Shown here piece after piece: positions 1-8,374 of a stretch of 64,000 nt of DNA. The translations under genes and the position numbers were made by a program. Numbering within the stretch: position 1 is the first letter of the stretch; each line of letters opens with the position of its first letter. Under the pieces are notes generated by a model. It did no database searches, was not told where the DNA came from, and worked only from the letters and a program-made list of their open reading frames with translations. This DNA comes from Halorussus litoreus (GTDB lineage: Archaea; Halobacteriota; Halobacteria; Halobacteriales; Haladaptataceae): positions 24,274 through 88,273 of the forward strand of contig NZ_KZ859513.1 in the NCBI RefSeq assembly GCF_003382685.1, given 5' to 3'.

Positions 1-68
1 GGTGGGCGTCCGGGGGCGCCCGGGGGGGGGGGTCTCGCCTCCGGGTGGGCCCCCCCCCCCCCACCGCG
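1..68. other. G-run/C-run tract at the window edge
   Basis: The first bases are runs of G followed by runs of C inside GGTGGG...CCCACC-like flanks, so the tract is roughly self-complementary. A very similar but longer structure lies at 60231-60341. Such tracts are hard to sequence and assemble, so the run lengths may not be real. No gene is seen here. Confidence 0.5.
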
Positions 69-160
69 TTTCGCTCACGGCCGTATCTGGGTGGGTGGCA
101 ACTCTTATCAACCGCTGGTAGTAAGGTCCAGATACAAGCCCACGAAAAGTGGGTCCCCCG

Positions 161-325
161 ATGACGAACAAGTACGACAGCGAGAACAACAGAGACAGAA
201 CGGACGCGGAACCAGACAGATACGCCGCCTACAGCGACGACGACGAGACCATCGTCTTCGACACCCGAAACGCCGACGCGTGGCTCAAATCGGACGCGGC
301 GGTCGAAATCGAGGAGATGGACTGA
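161..325 (+). CDS. Small acidic protein, possibly DUF7331-like
   Basis: A 54-residue reading frame starts MTNKYDSENN and ends at a TGA. It is rich in Asp, Glu and Arg. The second half reads YAAYSDDDETIVFDT, then a NADAWLKSD stretch, resembling short haloarchaeal proteins of the DUF7331 type from memory; I could not check this by search. There is no membrane segment or signal peptide. The strong acidic bias and the single clean start support a real gene, but it is short and no function can be given. Confidence 0.5.
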   Translation: MTNKYDSENNRDRTDAEPDRYAAYSDDDETIVFDTRNADAWLKSDAAVEIEEMD

Positions 326-425
326 TCGCTCGACCGCCTCGCGGTATCGGTGCTGATCTCTCTTCTTCGGACAGGATCAGGGCGGTACGTCTTCCCGACG
401 CTTCCCACGATCCGACTGCACGCGC

Positions 426-752
426 TTATCGGGACTCGCCATCCGCCACCGAGCGAAAGACGATCCGACCGTAGCTTTTGACGATGATCCGGAAGTCGCT
501 GTACGTGAACGTCACGCGATTCCGACGTGGGGGACTGCCCTCCGTCGGCCGGAACAGGTCGTCAAGCGCGTCGGGGTCGACGCTCGACGACTCGTACATC
601 GGATCGAGGTCGGTGACCGCGCTGTCGGTCGCCTGCATGAGCGCGGTCGCAACTGCGGTGCTGGGCGGTCTCGCCGGATAACGGTAGGTCGCCCGAAACG
701 TCCCGGTCTCGGGATCGACGTCGACGAGTTCTGTCGGCTCGTGAGCGTCCAT
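426..752 (-). CDS. HalOD1 output-domain protein
   Basis: A 108-residue protein starting MDAHEPTELV. It has the layout of the haloarchaeal HalOD1 domain (PF18545): a helix with AVATALMQATDSAVTDLDPMY, a PDALDDLF element, then a beta hairpin with RVTFTYSDFRIIV and a final short strand. HalOD1 is a small haloarchaeal domain predicted to act as a signalling output module; stand-alone copies have no known biochemical role. A longer frame exists upstream but begins with TTG, so I prefer the ATG at 752. It stands alone between short intergenic gaps. Confidence 0.75.
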   Translation of the reverse strand: MDAHEPTELVDVDPETGTFRATYRYPARPPSTAVATALMQATDSAVTDLDPMYESSSVDPDALDDLFRPTEGSPPRRNRVTFTYSDFRIIVKSYGRIVFRSVADGESR

Positions 753-950
753 GCAAGTCGGTGAGACAGCCAGCAACTTCAACGAGGTACACCGTGCAGG
801 CCGTTCGACCGGATAACGGGCAGGTTACGTGGTCGAGAATCCGGATTACGATTTCTGGGCACGGGTTTCGGTTCCGGCAACGTCCGCTAGAACCGTCGAA
901 ATCGGTCCGCCTCGACGGCGAGTACGACGAAACGGTAACTTCGAGGACAG

Positions 951-2039
951 TTACTTCACGAGCTGGTAGGCCCGCTTGGCGACGTTCATCGCCGCACCGG
1001 GCGACTCCACGACGTAGTACGGCACGAGATCCGCGCCGAACTTGGCCTTGTACCGGCAGAGCCGTTCGGTGTTCGCGCCCATCAGGTCGTACTGGGTGAC
1101 CGACTCCACCGGCGGGTCCTCGATGATGTCCTTCATCAGTCGCCAGTGGATGAGGCTGTTGACCGCGGTGCCCTCGTAGATGGCCTTCGCGCCGCCCTGC
1201 CAGAAGTACGCACAGTCGTTCGAGTACAGCGCCGTGATGCCCGAGAGGTACTCGCCGTCGGCGTCGCGGGCGACGTACGACCGGGCGCGGTCCTGCTCGG
1301 CGAGCGCCTCGAACAGGTCCCGGACGTACGACCACGTGAGCGGGAACGGCTCGTCCTGCTCGGCGTAGCGCTCCTCGGTGGCCTCGAACACGTCGCGAGC
1401 GCCCGACAGCCCCTCGGTCTCGATGGAAACGTCGAGGTCCTCGGCGTCCCGGATCTCCCGGCGCAAGCTCTTGGAGAACGACTTTCGCACGTCGTTGGCG
1501 CTCCGGTCTTCAAGGTTTAGGAAGTAGGTGAAGTTGGGCTCGACCCGGAGGTTGCCCCACGCGTACGGTCGGGGGTCGCCGTACGCCGCGTTGCACTCCA
1601 TCCGGAACAGTGTGAGCCGCGAGTCCACGTCGAGCCTGCCGAGGACCGACTCGGCCACGGACGACTCGACCCCCGCATCGGCGAGCCGTTCGTCCAGGTC
1701 GAGGTCGGTGCCGACCTGCTCCAGCACCGACTCGGTGAACTCGTTGTTGACCTTCTCCTGCTTGCGGCGCTTCGGGCTGGTCGGCATCAGGATCGGTCCG
1801 AGCCGCGGCACGCCCATCCCCGGCGGCGGGGAGGTGACCGCGCTGCCGACCGCCTTGCGCTGGACGAACACGGGCAGCAAGGCGATCGGCTGTTGGCCCT
1901 TGAACCCGCCGAACAGCTTCATCTCGGCGTCGCTGTGCCGGTCGAGGACCTTGAGCGCTTCGGGCAGGTGAAACACTTCGATGCCGTCGTTCGGTAGCGC
2001 CGACTCCCACTCGGACAGTTCGAGTTGCTCGACTCTCAT
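951..2039 (-). CDS. FemAB/FemX-like GNAT transferase, last gene of the sugar operon
   Basis: A 362-residue cytosolic protein of the GNAT superfamily, FemAB/Acetyltransf_6 type. The C-terminal half carries the recognisable blocks KSFSKSLRREIRDAE, YFWQGGAKA and YDLMGANTERLCRYKAKFG, which are shared almost word for word with the protein at 14974-15996. FemAB-type enzymes add amino acids or acyl groups to cell-envelope precursors; in archaea they occur in surface-glycan loci and their substrates are not known. Relative to its paralogue it has an extra segment of roughly 25 residues near residue 110-140. The start ATG overlaps the stop of the upstream deacetylase (ATGA), so it is translationally coupled as the last gene of the operon that starts near 8374. 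Function in surface polysaccharide modification is inferred from context. Confidence 0.85.
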   Translation of the reverse strand: MRVEQLELSEWESALPNDGIEVFHLPEALKVLDRHSDAEMKLFGGFKGQQPIALLPVFVQRKAVGSAVTSPPPGMGVPRLGPILMPTSPKRRKQEKVNNEFTESVLEQVGTDLDLDERLADAGVESSVAESVLGRLDVDSRLTLFRMECNAAYGDPRPYAWGNLRVEPNFTYFLNLEDRSANDVRKSFSKSLRREIRDAEDLDVSIETEGLSGARDVFEATEERYAEQDEPFPLTWSYVRDLFEALAEQDRARSYVARDADGEYLSGITALYSNDCAYFWQGGAKAIYEGTAVNSLIHWRLMKDIIEDPPVESVTQYDLMGANTERLCRYKAKFGADLVPYYVVESPGAAMNVAKRAYQLVK

Positions 2040-3154
2040 CCTGTTGACTCCGTGTTGGCGGTGGATTTCACTTTGTTATCCCTCGCCTGTGACGGCGGTA
2101 CGCGGCTCCTGTCGGCCTCTTTTGCGTCACCGGAACGCCCCCCATCGCTCTCGGCGGGGTCGGCTCCGGAGTCGGAGCATTCCGACTCCGGAGCCGACCC
2201 CGTCTGTGGCTCCGAGACGGGCTCAGCTTTCGATACCGACCGCTCGGGGTGATCCATCAGCCCGTAGTAGTCGGCCGCGGGACCGACCCACGCGCCCAGC
2301 TCCAGCGCGCGCTCGACCAGCCGACGGTATACCCGCCGATACCCCGGGAAGTCCCGCTCGGCGAACAGCCGGGGGTGCCACAGCACCGACATCACGGCGT
2401 CGTTGGTGGCGGCCTCCTCCAGCAGATGTTCGCAGACCTGCCACGCCGCTTCGGGGAACTCACCGGGGTCCGGGAGCGCGTTCTCCATCAGCGTCAAAGG
2501 GAACACCACGAACTCGTCGTCGAACGGTCGGAACGGTCGGTAGCCCTGCTGGAAGCCGTACTCGGTCGCCGATCCCGGGCTGGCGTCGTAGTGCAGGCCG
2601 ACCTCGCGGTGGTAGCGCCACGTGTTCGACCCACGGTTGAGGTGGTGCTGGCGGCCGCCGAGCACTGGTCCGCCCAGCGCCGATTCGAGCACCGCCTTCT
2701 CGGTCCGAAGCCGGTCGGGGTCGTCGTACGAGTCGTACGAGCCGTGGAGGCCGACCTCCCAACCGCCGTCCCGGAGCCGGTCGATCACGTCGAGCAGCTC
2801 CGGAGTGTCGAGTTCGTACCGACCCGCGTGTTCGACCCAGTAGAACGGGTCGAGCCAGTCACCGGGCTCGCGCGCGAGCAGGTGGGGTTCCCGCAGGAAG
2901 TAGAACGACGACCTGACCCCGAGGTCGTCCTCCAGTGCCATGATCTCCTCGAACTGCCACCACGGGTTCACGCCGGGCAAGAGGCCCTTGAGCTGTCGCG
3001 GGTCGCTGTGGCGCACCGCGTGATACAGCGATTGGACCGTCTTGTACGGGCGGTCCACGTCGTGGGTCAGCAGCAGCGCGAACTCGGCGTCGACCGCCAG
3101 CTCCGGACGGGACTCGGGGGGAAACTCCTCCTCGAAATCAGTTCCATCAGACAT
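2036..3154 (-). CDS. Polysaccharide deacetylase-family protein
   Basis: A 372-residue protein with a NodB-like fold. Signature pieces are LLLTHDVDRPYKT near residue 30 (the catalytic and metal Asp pair), WEVGLHGSYDSYDD near 155 and VLWHPRLF near 265, the order expected for carbohydrate esterase family 4 relatives. It probably removes N-acetyl groups from a surface glycan or its precursor; the exact substrate is not visible. There is no signal peptide, so it may act on cytosolic lipid-linked sugars. It overlaps the epimerase gene upstream by 8 nt and the FemAB-like gene downstream by 4 nt. The last 60 or so residues are low-complexity and hydrophilic, and contain a 48-bp palindrome translated in frame (2155-2202); this tail looks like a later addition. 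Confidence 0.88.
   Translation of the reverse strand: MSDGTDFEEEFPPESRPELAVDAEFALLLTHDVDRPYKTVQSLYHAVRHSDPRQLKGLLPGVNPWWQFEEIMALEDDLGVRSSFYFLREPHLLAREPGDWLDPFYWVEHAGRYELDTPELLDVIDRLRDGGWEVGLHGSYDSYDDPDRLRTEKAVLESALGGPVLGGRQHHLNRGSNTWRYHREVGLHYDASPGSATEYGFQQGYRPFRPFDDEFVVFPLTLMENALPDPGEFPEAAWQVCEHLLEEAATNDAVMSVLWHPRLFAERDFPGYRRVYRRLVERALELGAWVGPAADYYGLMDHPERSVSKAEPVSEPQTGSAPESECSDSGADPAESDGGRSGDAKEADRSRVPPSQARDNKVKSTANTESTG
2155..2202. repeat. Palindrome P1 (22-bp arms) inside a coding tail
   Basis: Two perfectly complementary 22-nt arms (2155-2176 and 2181-2202) are separated by the 4-nt loop GCAT. The structure lies inside the 3' end of the deacetylase gene and is read through in frame, giving a SAPESECSDSGADP-like peptide. 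Its sequence is unrelated to the other palindromes in the window. Confidence 0.9.
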
Positions 3155-4208
3155 CGCTCAACAGCTCCGCGATTCTGGCCGCGGCGTCGCCGTCGCCGTA
3201 CGGCTGCGGTTTCTCGGTCGGTCGCTCCGCGGTCGCGAGCGCCCGGCGGATGGCCTCCGAGTCCGCGCCGACGAGCTGGTTCCAGCCGGCCTCGACCGTC
3301 TCGCGCCACTCGGTCTCGCCGCGCATCGTCACGCACGGCGTGTCGAGGAAGAACGCCTCCTTCTGGACGCCGCCCGAGTCGGTGGCGACCACGTCGGCGC
3401 AGTCCTGGAGGCGCACGAAGTCGAGGTATCCGGCCGGCTCGGTGACGGTGATGCACTCTTCGGCGTCCTCGCGCAGCCCGTACTCCGCCATGCGCTCGAC
3501 GGTCCGGGGATGGGCCGGGAAGACGACCTCCCGCGGGTCTGCCGCGAGCGCGTCGAGGACGGCCGCGAGCCGGTCGGGGTCGTCGGTGTTGCCCGCGCGG
3601 TGGACCGTCGCCAGCACGTACTCGCCGGGGTCGACCCCGAGGTCGTCGAGCACCGTGGAGTGGTCGGCCGCCCGGTCGCGCGCCCACAGCACCGCGTCGA
3701 ACATCACGTCGCCGGTGTCGTGGACCGCGCCCGCGACGCTCTCGGCCCGGAGGTTCTCGACCGCACGCCGGGAGGGTGCGAACAGCAGGTCCGCCGCGTG
3801 GTCGGTCAGCACCCGGTTGACCTCCTCGGGCATTTCGCGGTTGTAGCTCCGGAGCCCGGCCTCGACGTGAGCTAATTCGGTGTCCATCTTCGAGGCCGCC
3901 ACGGCCGCCGCCAGCGTGGAGTTGGTGTCGCCGTAGACCAACACCGCGTCGGGCTCTTCGGCCGCGATCAGCTCCTCCAGCCCGGCGATCATCTCGGCGG
4001 TCTGCGCGCCGTGGCTGTCCGAGCCCACGCCGAGGTTGTCGTCGGGTTCGGGAATGCCGAGTTCGTCGAAGAACACGTCCGACATCTCCTCGTCGTAGTG
4101 TTGGCCCGTGTGGACAAGCACCTCCTCGTGCTCGCGGCGAAGTTCTCGGGACACCGCCGCGGCCTTCACGAACTGCGGGCGCGCCCCGACCACGGTGAGC
4201 ACCGTCAT
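3147..4208 (-). CDS. wecB: Non-hydrolysing UDP-sugar 2-epimerase (WecB/WbpI type)
   Basis: A 353-residue enzyme of the UDP-N-acetylglucosamine 2-epimerase family, full length for the family. Visible signatures are VVGARPQFVKAAAVSREL at the N-terminus, HTGQHYDEEM, VYGDTNSTLAAA, HVEAGLRSYN, EVNRVLTDH, VHRAGNTDD and TDSGGVQKEAF. It inverts C-2 of a UDP-HexNAc, converting gluco to manno configuration. Because the four genes transcribed just before it supply 6-oxidation, 3-oxidation, 3-amination and 3-acetylation, its substrate is more likely UDP-2,3-diacetamido-glucuronic acid (the WbpI reaction of Pseudomonas) than plain UDP-GlcNAc; this is an inference. The ATG at 4208 overlaps the stop of the dehydrogenase gene by 4 nt, and the conserved TVVGARPQ start confirms it. 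Confidence 0.9.
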   Translation of the reverse strand: MTVLTVVGARPQFVKAAAVSRELRREHEEVLVHTGQHYDEEMSDVFFDELGIPEPDDNLGVGSDSHGAQTAEMIAGLEELIAAEEPDAVLVYGDTNSTLAAAVAASKMDTELAHVEAGLRSYNREMPEEVNRVLTDHAADLLFAPSRRAVENLRAESVAGAVHDTGDVMFDAVLWARDRAADHSTVLDDLGVDPGEYVLATVHRAGNTDDPDRLAAVLDALAADPREVVFPAHPRTVERMAEYGLREDAEECITVTEPAGYLDFVRLQDCADVVATDSGGVQKEAFFLDTPCVTMRGETEWRETVEAGWNQLVGADSEAIRRALATAERPTEKPQPYGDGDAAARIAELLSDV

Positions 4209-5632
4209 CGCTCCACCTCCGCGGCGAGATTCGCGTCGCGGTGGGGTTCGGCGGACTCCGCTCGGCCCGCGGAAGTCACGCCGCTCCCGACGGTGTACAC
4301 CCGGTGGTCGGTGTCCGACAGGTCGAGGTACTGGCGACCGTCCACGACCACCAGCGGGTCGAACCGCTCCCACTCGATGTCGTCGAACGCCTCGTGGGGC
4401 GTCACCAGCACGACCGCGTCGAGGTCGCGGTCCGGATCGTACAGCGCGCGCTGGGGGATCATCTCGGCCACGAACTCGTCGGCGTCGTCGAGCAGCGGGT
4501 CGACCGCGACGACCTCCGCGCCTGCGGCAGCGAGTTCTTCTGCAATTGGCCCGGCAGGCGTGGCCCGCGTCTCCTCGACGCCCGGCCGGTAGGTGAGCCC
4601 GAGTATCGCCACCGTCGCGTCCGCAAGGTCCCCGCCTTCGGCGCGGACCTCGCGAGCGAGGGTGTTCACGGTGAACGCGGGCATCGAGTCGTTGACCTCG
4701 CGGGCGGTCCGCAGTAAGGGTGCCTCGGTCTCGAATCCGTTGATGACGAAGTACGGGTAGTACGGGATGCAGTGGCCGCCGACGCCCGGGCCGGGGTCGT
4801 GGAGGTCGCAGAACGGCTGGGTGTTGGCCGTCTCGATGGCCTCGTTCACGTCCACGCCGATCTCGTCGGCGAAGGTGGCGAGTTCGTTCGCCAGCGCGAT
4901 GTTCACGTCGCGGTACAGCCCCTCGAACACCTTCACGCACTCCGCAGTGGTCGCGTCGCCGACCGCGAGCACGTCGTTGTCCGTGAGCTCTCCGTACACC
5001 AGCTCCGCGACCCGGGTGCTCTCGTCGTCGACGCCGCCGACGACCTTCGGGTACGCACCCCGGATGTCCGCCAGCGCGCGCCCGCTGGCGGTCCGCTCGG
5101 GGCAGAACGCGAGCCCGAAGGCGTCGTGGCCCGCCTCCTCGGCCAGCATCGGTTCGAGCAGGTCCGCGCAGGTTCGCGGCGGGACCGTACACTCCACGAA
5201 CACGGCGTCGCCCGTGTCGAGTTCGGCTCCCACGTCGCGGGCGACCGACTCCAGCGCCGAGAGGTCGGCCTCCTTCTCGTCGGTGATGGGCGTCGGCACG
5301 ATGACGACGTGAATCGCGGCGCGCTCGGCCGCCGCTCGGGGGTCGGCGGTCGCCTCGAACGCCCCCGCCGCGACGGTCCGCTCGACGAGTTCCGACAGTC
5401 CGGGTTCGCTCTCGACGTGGCACTCGCCCGCGTTCACCGCCTCGACGACTCCCTCGTCCACGTCCGCGCCGACCACGTCGCCGGTCACGTCGGCGTAGAC
5501 GGCCGCGAGCGGGAGGCCCATTTTGCCGAGGCCGTACACCGCGACCGGAACCTCGCCGGACAGCAGCGCCTCGCGCTGGTCGGCGGTCGAGGCGTCGCTG
5601 CCGTAGAGTCGGGAGCCATCTGCCGCAGTCAC
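4205..5632 (-). CDS. Nucleotide-sugar 6-dehydrogenase (WbpA/WecC type)
   Basis: A 475-residue member of the UDP-glucose/UDP-ManNAc dehydrogenase family. The NAD-binding motif VAVYGLGKMGLPLAAVYAD lies near residue 27, VECTVPPRTCADLL follows the Rossmann domain, and the catalytic cysteine is in PGPGVGGHCIPYYPYF. It oxidises C-6 of a UDP-HexNAc to the uronic acid in two NAD+-dependent steps. The start is a GTG at 5632 whose GTGA overlaps the stop of the upstream oxidoreductase; the next Met lies inside the NAD-binding loop and would be too short. In this operon it supplies UDP-GlcNAcA for the diacetamido-uronic acid pathway. UDP-ManNAc dehydrogenase (WecC) activity is the alternative. Confidence 0.9.
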   Translation of the reverse strand: MTAADGSRLYGSDASTADQREALLSGEVPVAVYGLGKMGLPLAAVYADVTGDVVGADVDEGVVEAVNAGECHVESEPGLSELVERTVAAGAFEATADPRAAAERAAIHVVIVPTPITDEKEADLSALESVARDVGAELDTGDAVFVECTVPPRTCADLLEPMLAEEAGHDAFGLAFCPERTASGRALADIRGAYPKVVGGVDDESTRVAELVYGELTDNDVLAVGDATTAECVKVFEGLYRDVNIALANELATFADEIGVDVNEAIETANTQPFCDLHDPGPGVGGHCIPYYPYFVINGFETEAPLLRTAREVNDSMPAFTVNTLAREVRAEGGDLADATVAILGLTYRPGVEETRATPAGPIAEELAAAGAEVVAVDPLLDDADEFVAEMIPQRALYDPDRDLDAVVLVTPHEAFDDIEWERFDPLVVVDGRQYLDLSDTDHRVYTVGSGVTSAGRAESAEPHRDANLAAEVER

Positions 5633-6639
5633 CGGGCGCTCACCTCCGGTTCCGGCCGCGGGTCCGCCGCGGCCTCGTCGATCTGGCGGGCGAGTTCGAG
5701 CACTCGCAGGCCGTCTTCGCCCGAAACCACCGGCTCGGCGTCGCTGATCGCGGCCGCGACGAACGATTCGAGCTGGTTCTTCAGCGGCTCGCCCGTCTCG
5801 ACCGTCGGTCGCTCGACGATGCTCTCGTGGCGGTAGCGCACGTCGCCGTTGTCCTCGATGTATTCGGGCAGCGAGTGGCGGTGGATTTCGACCGACCGGT
5901 CGACGTAGTCGACGTCGACCCGGCACTCCTCCGCGGTGATGGCGAGCGTCCGGACGCGCTCCTGAGTCACCCGGCTCGCCGTGAGCGTGGCGACCGTCCC
6001 GTCCGAGAACGACAGCGTCGCGGCGGCGTACTGGTTGTCCTTCACGCCTTGCGCGGTCACGTTCTCGGGCTGGCCGTCCAGCATCGCCAGCACCACGTCG
6101 ATGTCGTGGATCATCAGGTCGAGCACCGCGCTCCGGTCGAGCTGTCGGCCCTCGGGCGGCGGACCGAGTCGCCGGGCGTCGACCGCGATGACGTCGAGGT
6201 CGGCGACCACGTCAGACAGCGCCCGGATGGCGGGGTTGAACCGCTCGACGTGGCCGACCTGAATCGTCACGCCGGCCTCCTCGGCGCGCTCGATGAGCTG
6301 CCGGCCGCGAGCGGGGTCGGCCACGAACGGTTTCTCGACCAGCACGTCGACGCCGGAATCGATGCACTCGGCGGCCACCTCGGCGTGGAACCGGGTCGGC
6401 ACGCAGATCGAGGCCACGTCGGCCGCGTCGAGGAGGGCGTCTCGGTCCATCGGGATCGTTCCGTGGTCCTCGGCCACCTGCCGGGCGGTCTCCTCGTCCA
6501 CGTCGGAGACGCCGACGAGGTTCACGTCCGGCAGCTCGCTGTACACCCGCGCGTGGTGGCGACCCATGCTGCCGACGCCGACGACCGCGGCGTTCGTGAC
6601 GCCGTTCGAATCTGTCTCGTCTGGGGGATTAATTGTCAT
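5629..6639 (-). CDS. Gfo/Idh/MocA oxidoreductase, WbpB/WlbA-like 3-dehydrogenase
   Basis: A 336-residue NAD(P)-dependent oxidoreductase. It has an N-terminal Rossmann motif (AAVVGVGSMGRHHARVYSEL), the EKPF block typical of the Gfo/Idh/MocA family near residue 105, and VLDLMIHDIDVVLAML as the likely catalytic His/Asp helix. WbpB and WlbA oxidise the 3-hydroxyl of UDP-GlcNAcA to the 3-keto sugar, the substrate of the aminotransferase whose gene immediately precedes it here. Its stop overlaps the GTG of the 6-dehydrogenase and its start overlaps the end of the aminotransferase gene by 11 nt. The specific substrate rests on the neighbours; the family assignment is clear. Confidence 0.88.
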   Translation of the reverse strand: MTINPPDETDSNGVTNAAVVGVGSMGRHHARVYSELPDVNLVGVSDVDEETARQVAEDHGTIPMDRDALLDAADVASICVPTRFHAEVAAECIDSGVDVLVEKPFVADPARGRQLIERAEEAGVTIQVGHVERFNPAIRALSDVVADLDVIAVDARRLGPPPEGRQLDRSAVLDLMIHDIDVVLAMLDGQPENVTAQGVKDNQYAAATLSFSDGTVATLTASRVTQERVRTLAITAEECRVDVDYVDRSVEIHRHSLPEYIEDNGDVRYRHESIVERPTVETGEPLKNQLESFVAAAISDAEPVVSGEDGLRVLELARQIDEAAADPRPEPEVSAR

Positions 6640-7720
6640 ACTCGGTGATGGCTTCGGCGATGGTTCGAAGGTCGGACTCCGAGAGGTTCGGGTGGACGGG
6701 CAGCGAGAGCACCTCCCGGGCGGCCCGCTCCGCGACCTGGGCCGAGGAGTCCACGTCCTCGTACGTGTCGAGCTCGTGGATGGGCGTCGGGTAGTAGACG
6801 CCCGTCCCGACGCCGGCGTCGTCGAGGTGGGCCGCGAGGCCGTCCCGGTCGTCGGTTCGGACGGTGTACTGGTGGTAGATGTGCCTGCGGTCGTCTGGTT
6901 CGGTCGGGGTGACGACCTCGCTATCCGCGAGGGCGTCCGTCAGGTACCCGGCGTTCGACCGCCGGGCCGCGTTGTAGTCAGGCAGGCGGTCGAGCTGGAT
7001 CCGGCCGATGGCGGCCGCGAGCGACGTGAGCCGGAAGTTGTGGCCGAGCCGGACGTGCTCGTACCCGCCGCCGTCTGCGGGCCGGCCGTGGTTTGCGAAA
7101 CTGGCGGCTCGCTCGGCCACGTCCTCGCGTTGGGTGGTGATCATCCCGCCCTCGCCCGTGGTCATGTTCTTCGTCGGGTAAAAGGAGAAGCAGGCCGCGT
7201 CGCCGAACGAGCCGACTTTTCGCCCGCGGTACTCCGCGCCGTGGGCCTGCGCGGCGTCTTCGACCACGGCGAGCCCGTAGTCGTCGGCCACGTCGAGCAG
7301 ATGGCCCACGTCCGCGGGGAGCCCGTAGAGGTGGACCGGCACGACCGCGGCCACGTCGTCGTGCTCGCGCGCGACCGCCTCGACCGCGGCCGGGTCGAGC
7401 GCGTAGGTGTCGGGGTCCACGTCGGCGAACACCGGGTCGGCTCCCGCGAGTCGAATCGCGTTCGCGCTCGCGACGAACGAGAACGGCGACGTTACCACTT
7501 TGTCGCCCGGTCCGATATCGAGCGCTTCCAACGCGGCGTGGAGCGCGGTCGTGCCGTTCGAGGTCGCCACGCCGTGTTCGGCGTCGCAGAAGTCGGCGAA
7601 CTCGGCCTCGAACTTTCGGACTTCGGGGCCGTCGGCGACCCGCCCCGACTCCATCACCGCTCGGACGCGGTCGATCTCGCGCTCGCCCAGTTCGGGGTCA
7701 GCGATGGGGATCTCACTCAT
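6629..7720 (-). CDS. DegT/DnrJ/EryC1/StrS aminotransferase (WbpE/WlbC-like)
   Basis: A 363-residue PLP-dependent sugar aminotransferase. Seen are SNGTTALHAALEAL for the phosphate-binding turn, VEDAAQAHGAEYRG, and the PLP-lysine region FSFYPTKNMTTGEGGMI with Lys near residue 188. The C-terminal part has GVYYPTPIHEL and LSLPVHPNLSESD, typical of the family. In the inferred pathway it transaminates the 3-keto group of UDP-3-keto-GlcNAcA, using glutamate, to give the 3-amino sugar. It lies 36 nt after the acetyltransferase gene and overlaps the 3-dehydrogenase gene, so these are one transcription unit. Confidence 0.92.
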   Translation of the reverse strand: MSEIPIADPELGEREIDRVRAVMESGRVADGPEVRKFEAEFADFCDAEHGVATSNGTTALHAALEALDIGPGDKVVTSPFSFVASANAIRLAGADPVFADVDPDTYALDPAAVEAVAREHDDVAAVVPVHLYGLPADVGHLLDVADDYGLAVVEDAAQAHGAEYRGRKVGSFGDAACFSFYPTKNMTTGEGGMITTQREDVAERAASFANHGRPADGGGYEHVRLGHNFRLTSLAAAIGRIQLDRLPDYNAARRSNAGYLTDALADSEVVTPTEPDDRRHIYHQYTVRTDDRDGLAAHLDDAGVGTGVYYPTPIHELDTYEDVDSSAQVAERAAREVLSLPVHPNLSESDLRTIAEAITEYDN

Positions 7721-7756
7721 GGAATGTCACCTCGCTCATTCGATTTGCATCCCGGG

Positions 7757-8374
7757 TCATGCGATCTCGTTCCCTCCGTCCAGCACCTCGGGGAGCGGTC
7801 GATGCTCGGCGGGCGCGCCGACCGCCAGCGTCTCCGGGGGCACGTCCTCGGTGACGATTGCACCGGCCGCGACGAACGAGCCTTCGCCGACCGTCACGCC
7901 GGGGAGGAGGGTGGCGTTCGCGCCGACCGAGACGTGATCTTCGAGGGTCGGCCCGTCGAGCTCCGCGTCCTCGCGGATGGGGTAGGGGTCGTTGGTCAGC
8001 ACTGCGCGCGGGCCGACGAACACCTCGTCGCCGATGGTGGTGTTGGTGGGGACGTACACGCCGGTCTGGAGGCTGACGTGCGAGCCGATGGTAGAGGTGC
8101 CGTCGATCACCGTGTTGGTGCCGACCACCACGTCGTCGCCGACGGTGGTGTCCTCGCGCACGAGCACGTCGTGGCCGGTCGTGAAGTCGTCGCCGACCAC
8201 CACGTCCGCGTAGACGATGCTGCCCGCGCGGACGGTCGCGCGGTCGCCGAGCACCGGCGGGTCGGCGTCCTCGCGGTGGCGATGGCCCACCGTGGCGTCG
8301 GGGGAGATGGTGCAGTCGTCGCCGAGTCGAGGGTCGATCCGGTCGTCGCGGGACCGGGCCTCGGTCCCCGTCAC
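7757..8374 (-). CDS. Hexapeptide-repeat N-acetyltransferase (WbpD/WlbB-like)
   Basis: A 205-residue left-handed beta-helix acyltransferase, with many imperfect hexapeptides between residues 20 and 170 (for example VVVGDDFTTGHDVLVRED and TVGDDVVVGTNTVIDG) and a typical end, GAIVTEDVPPETLAVGAPAE. WbpD-type enzymes acetylate the 3-amino group of UDP-GlcNAc3NA with acetyl-CoA, which fits its place next to the aminotransferase and 3-dehydrogenase. It is the first gene of the minus-strand operon ending at 951. A longer upstream frame does not add conserved sequence. The substrate is inferred from context. Confidence 0.88.
   Translation of the reverse strand: MTGTEARSRDDRIDPRLGDDCTISPDATVGHRHREDADPPVLGDRATVRAGSIVYADVVVGDDFTTGHDVLVREDTTVGDDVVVGTNTVIDGTSTIGSHVSLQTGVYVPTNTTIGDEVFVGPRAVLTNDPYPIREDAELDGPTLEDHVSVGANATLLPGVTVGEGSFVAAGAIVTEDVPPETLAVGAPAEHRPLPEVLDGGNEIA

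Noticed and set aside
3147-5423. A 758-codon frame joining the epimerase to sequence upstream
   Set aside because: Only the last 353 codons match the epimerase; the rest is an Arg-rich out-of-frame reading of the dehydrogenase gene. The ATG at 4208 is the real start.
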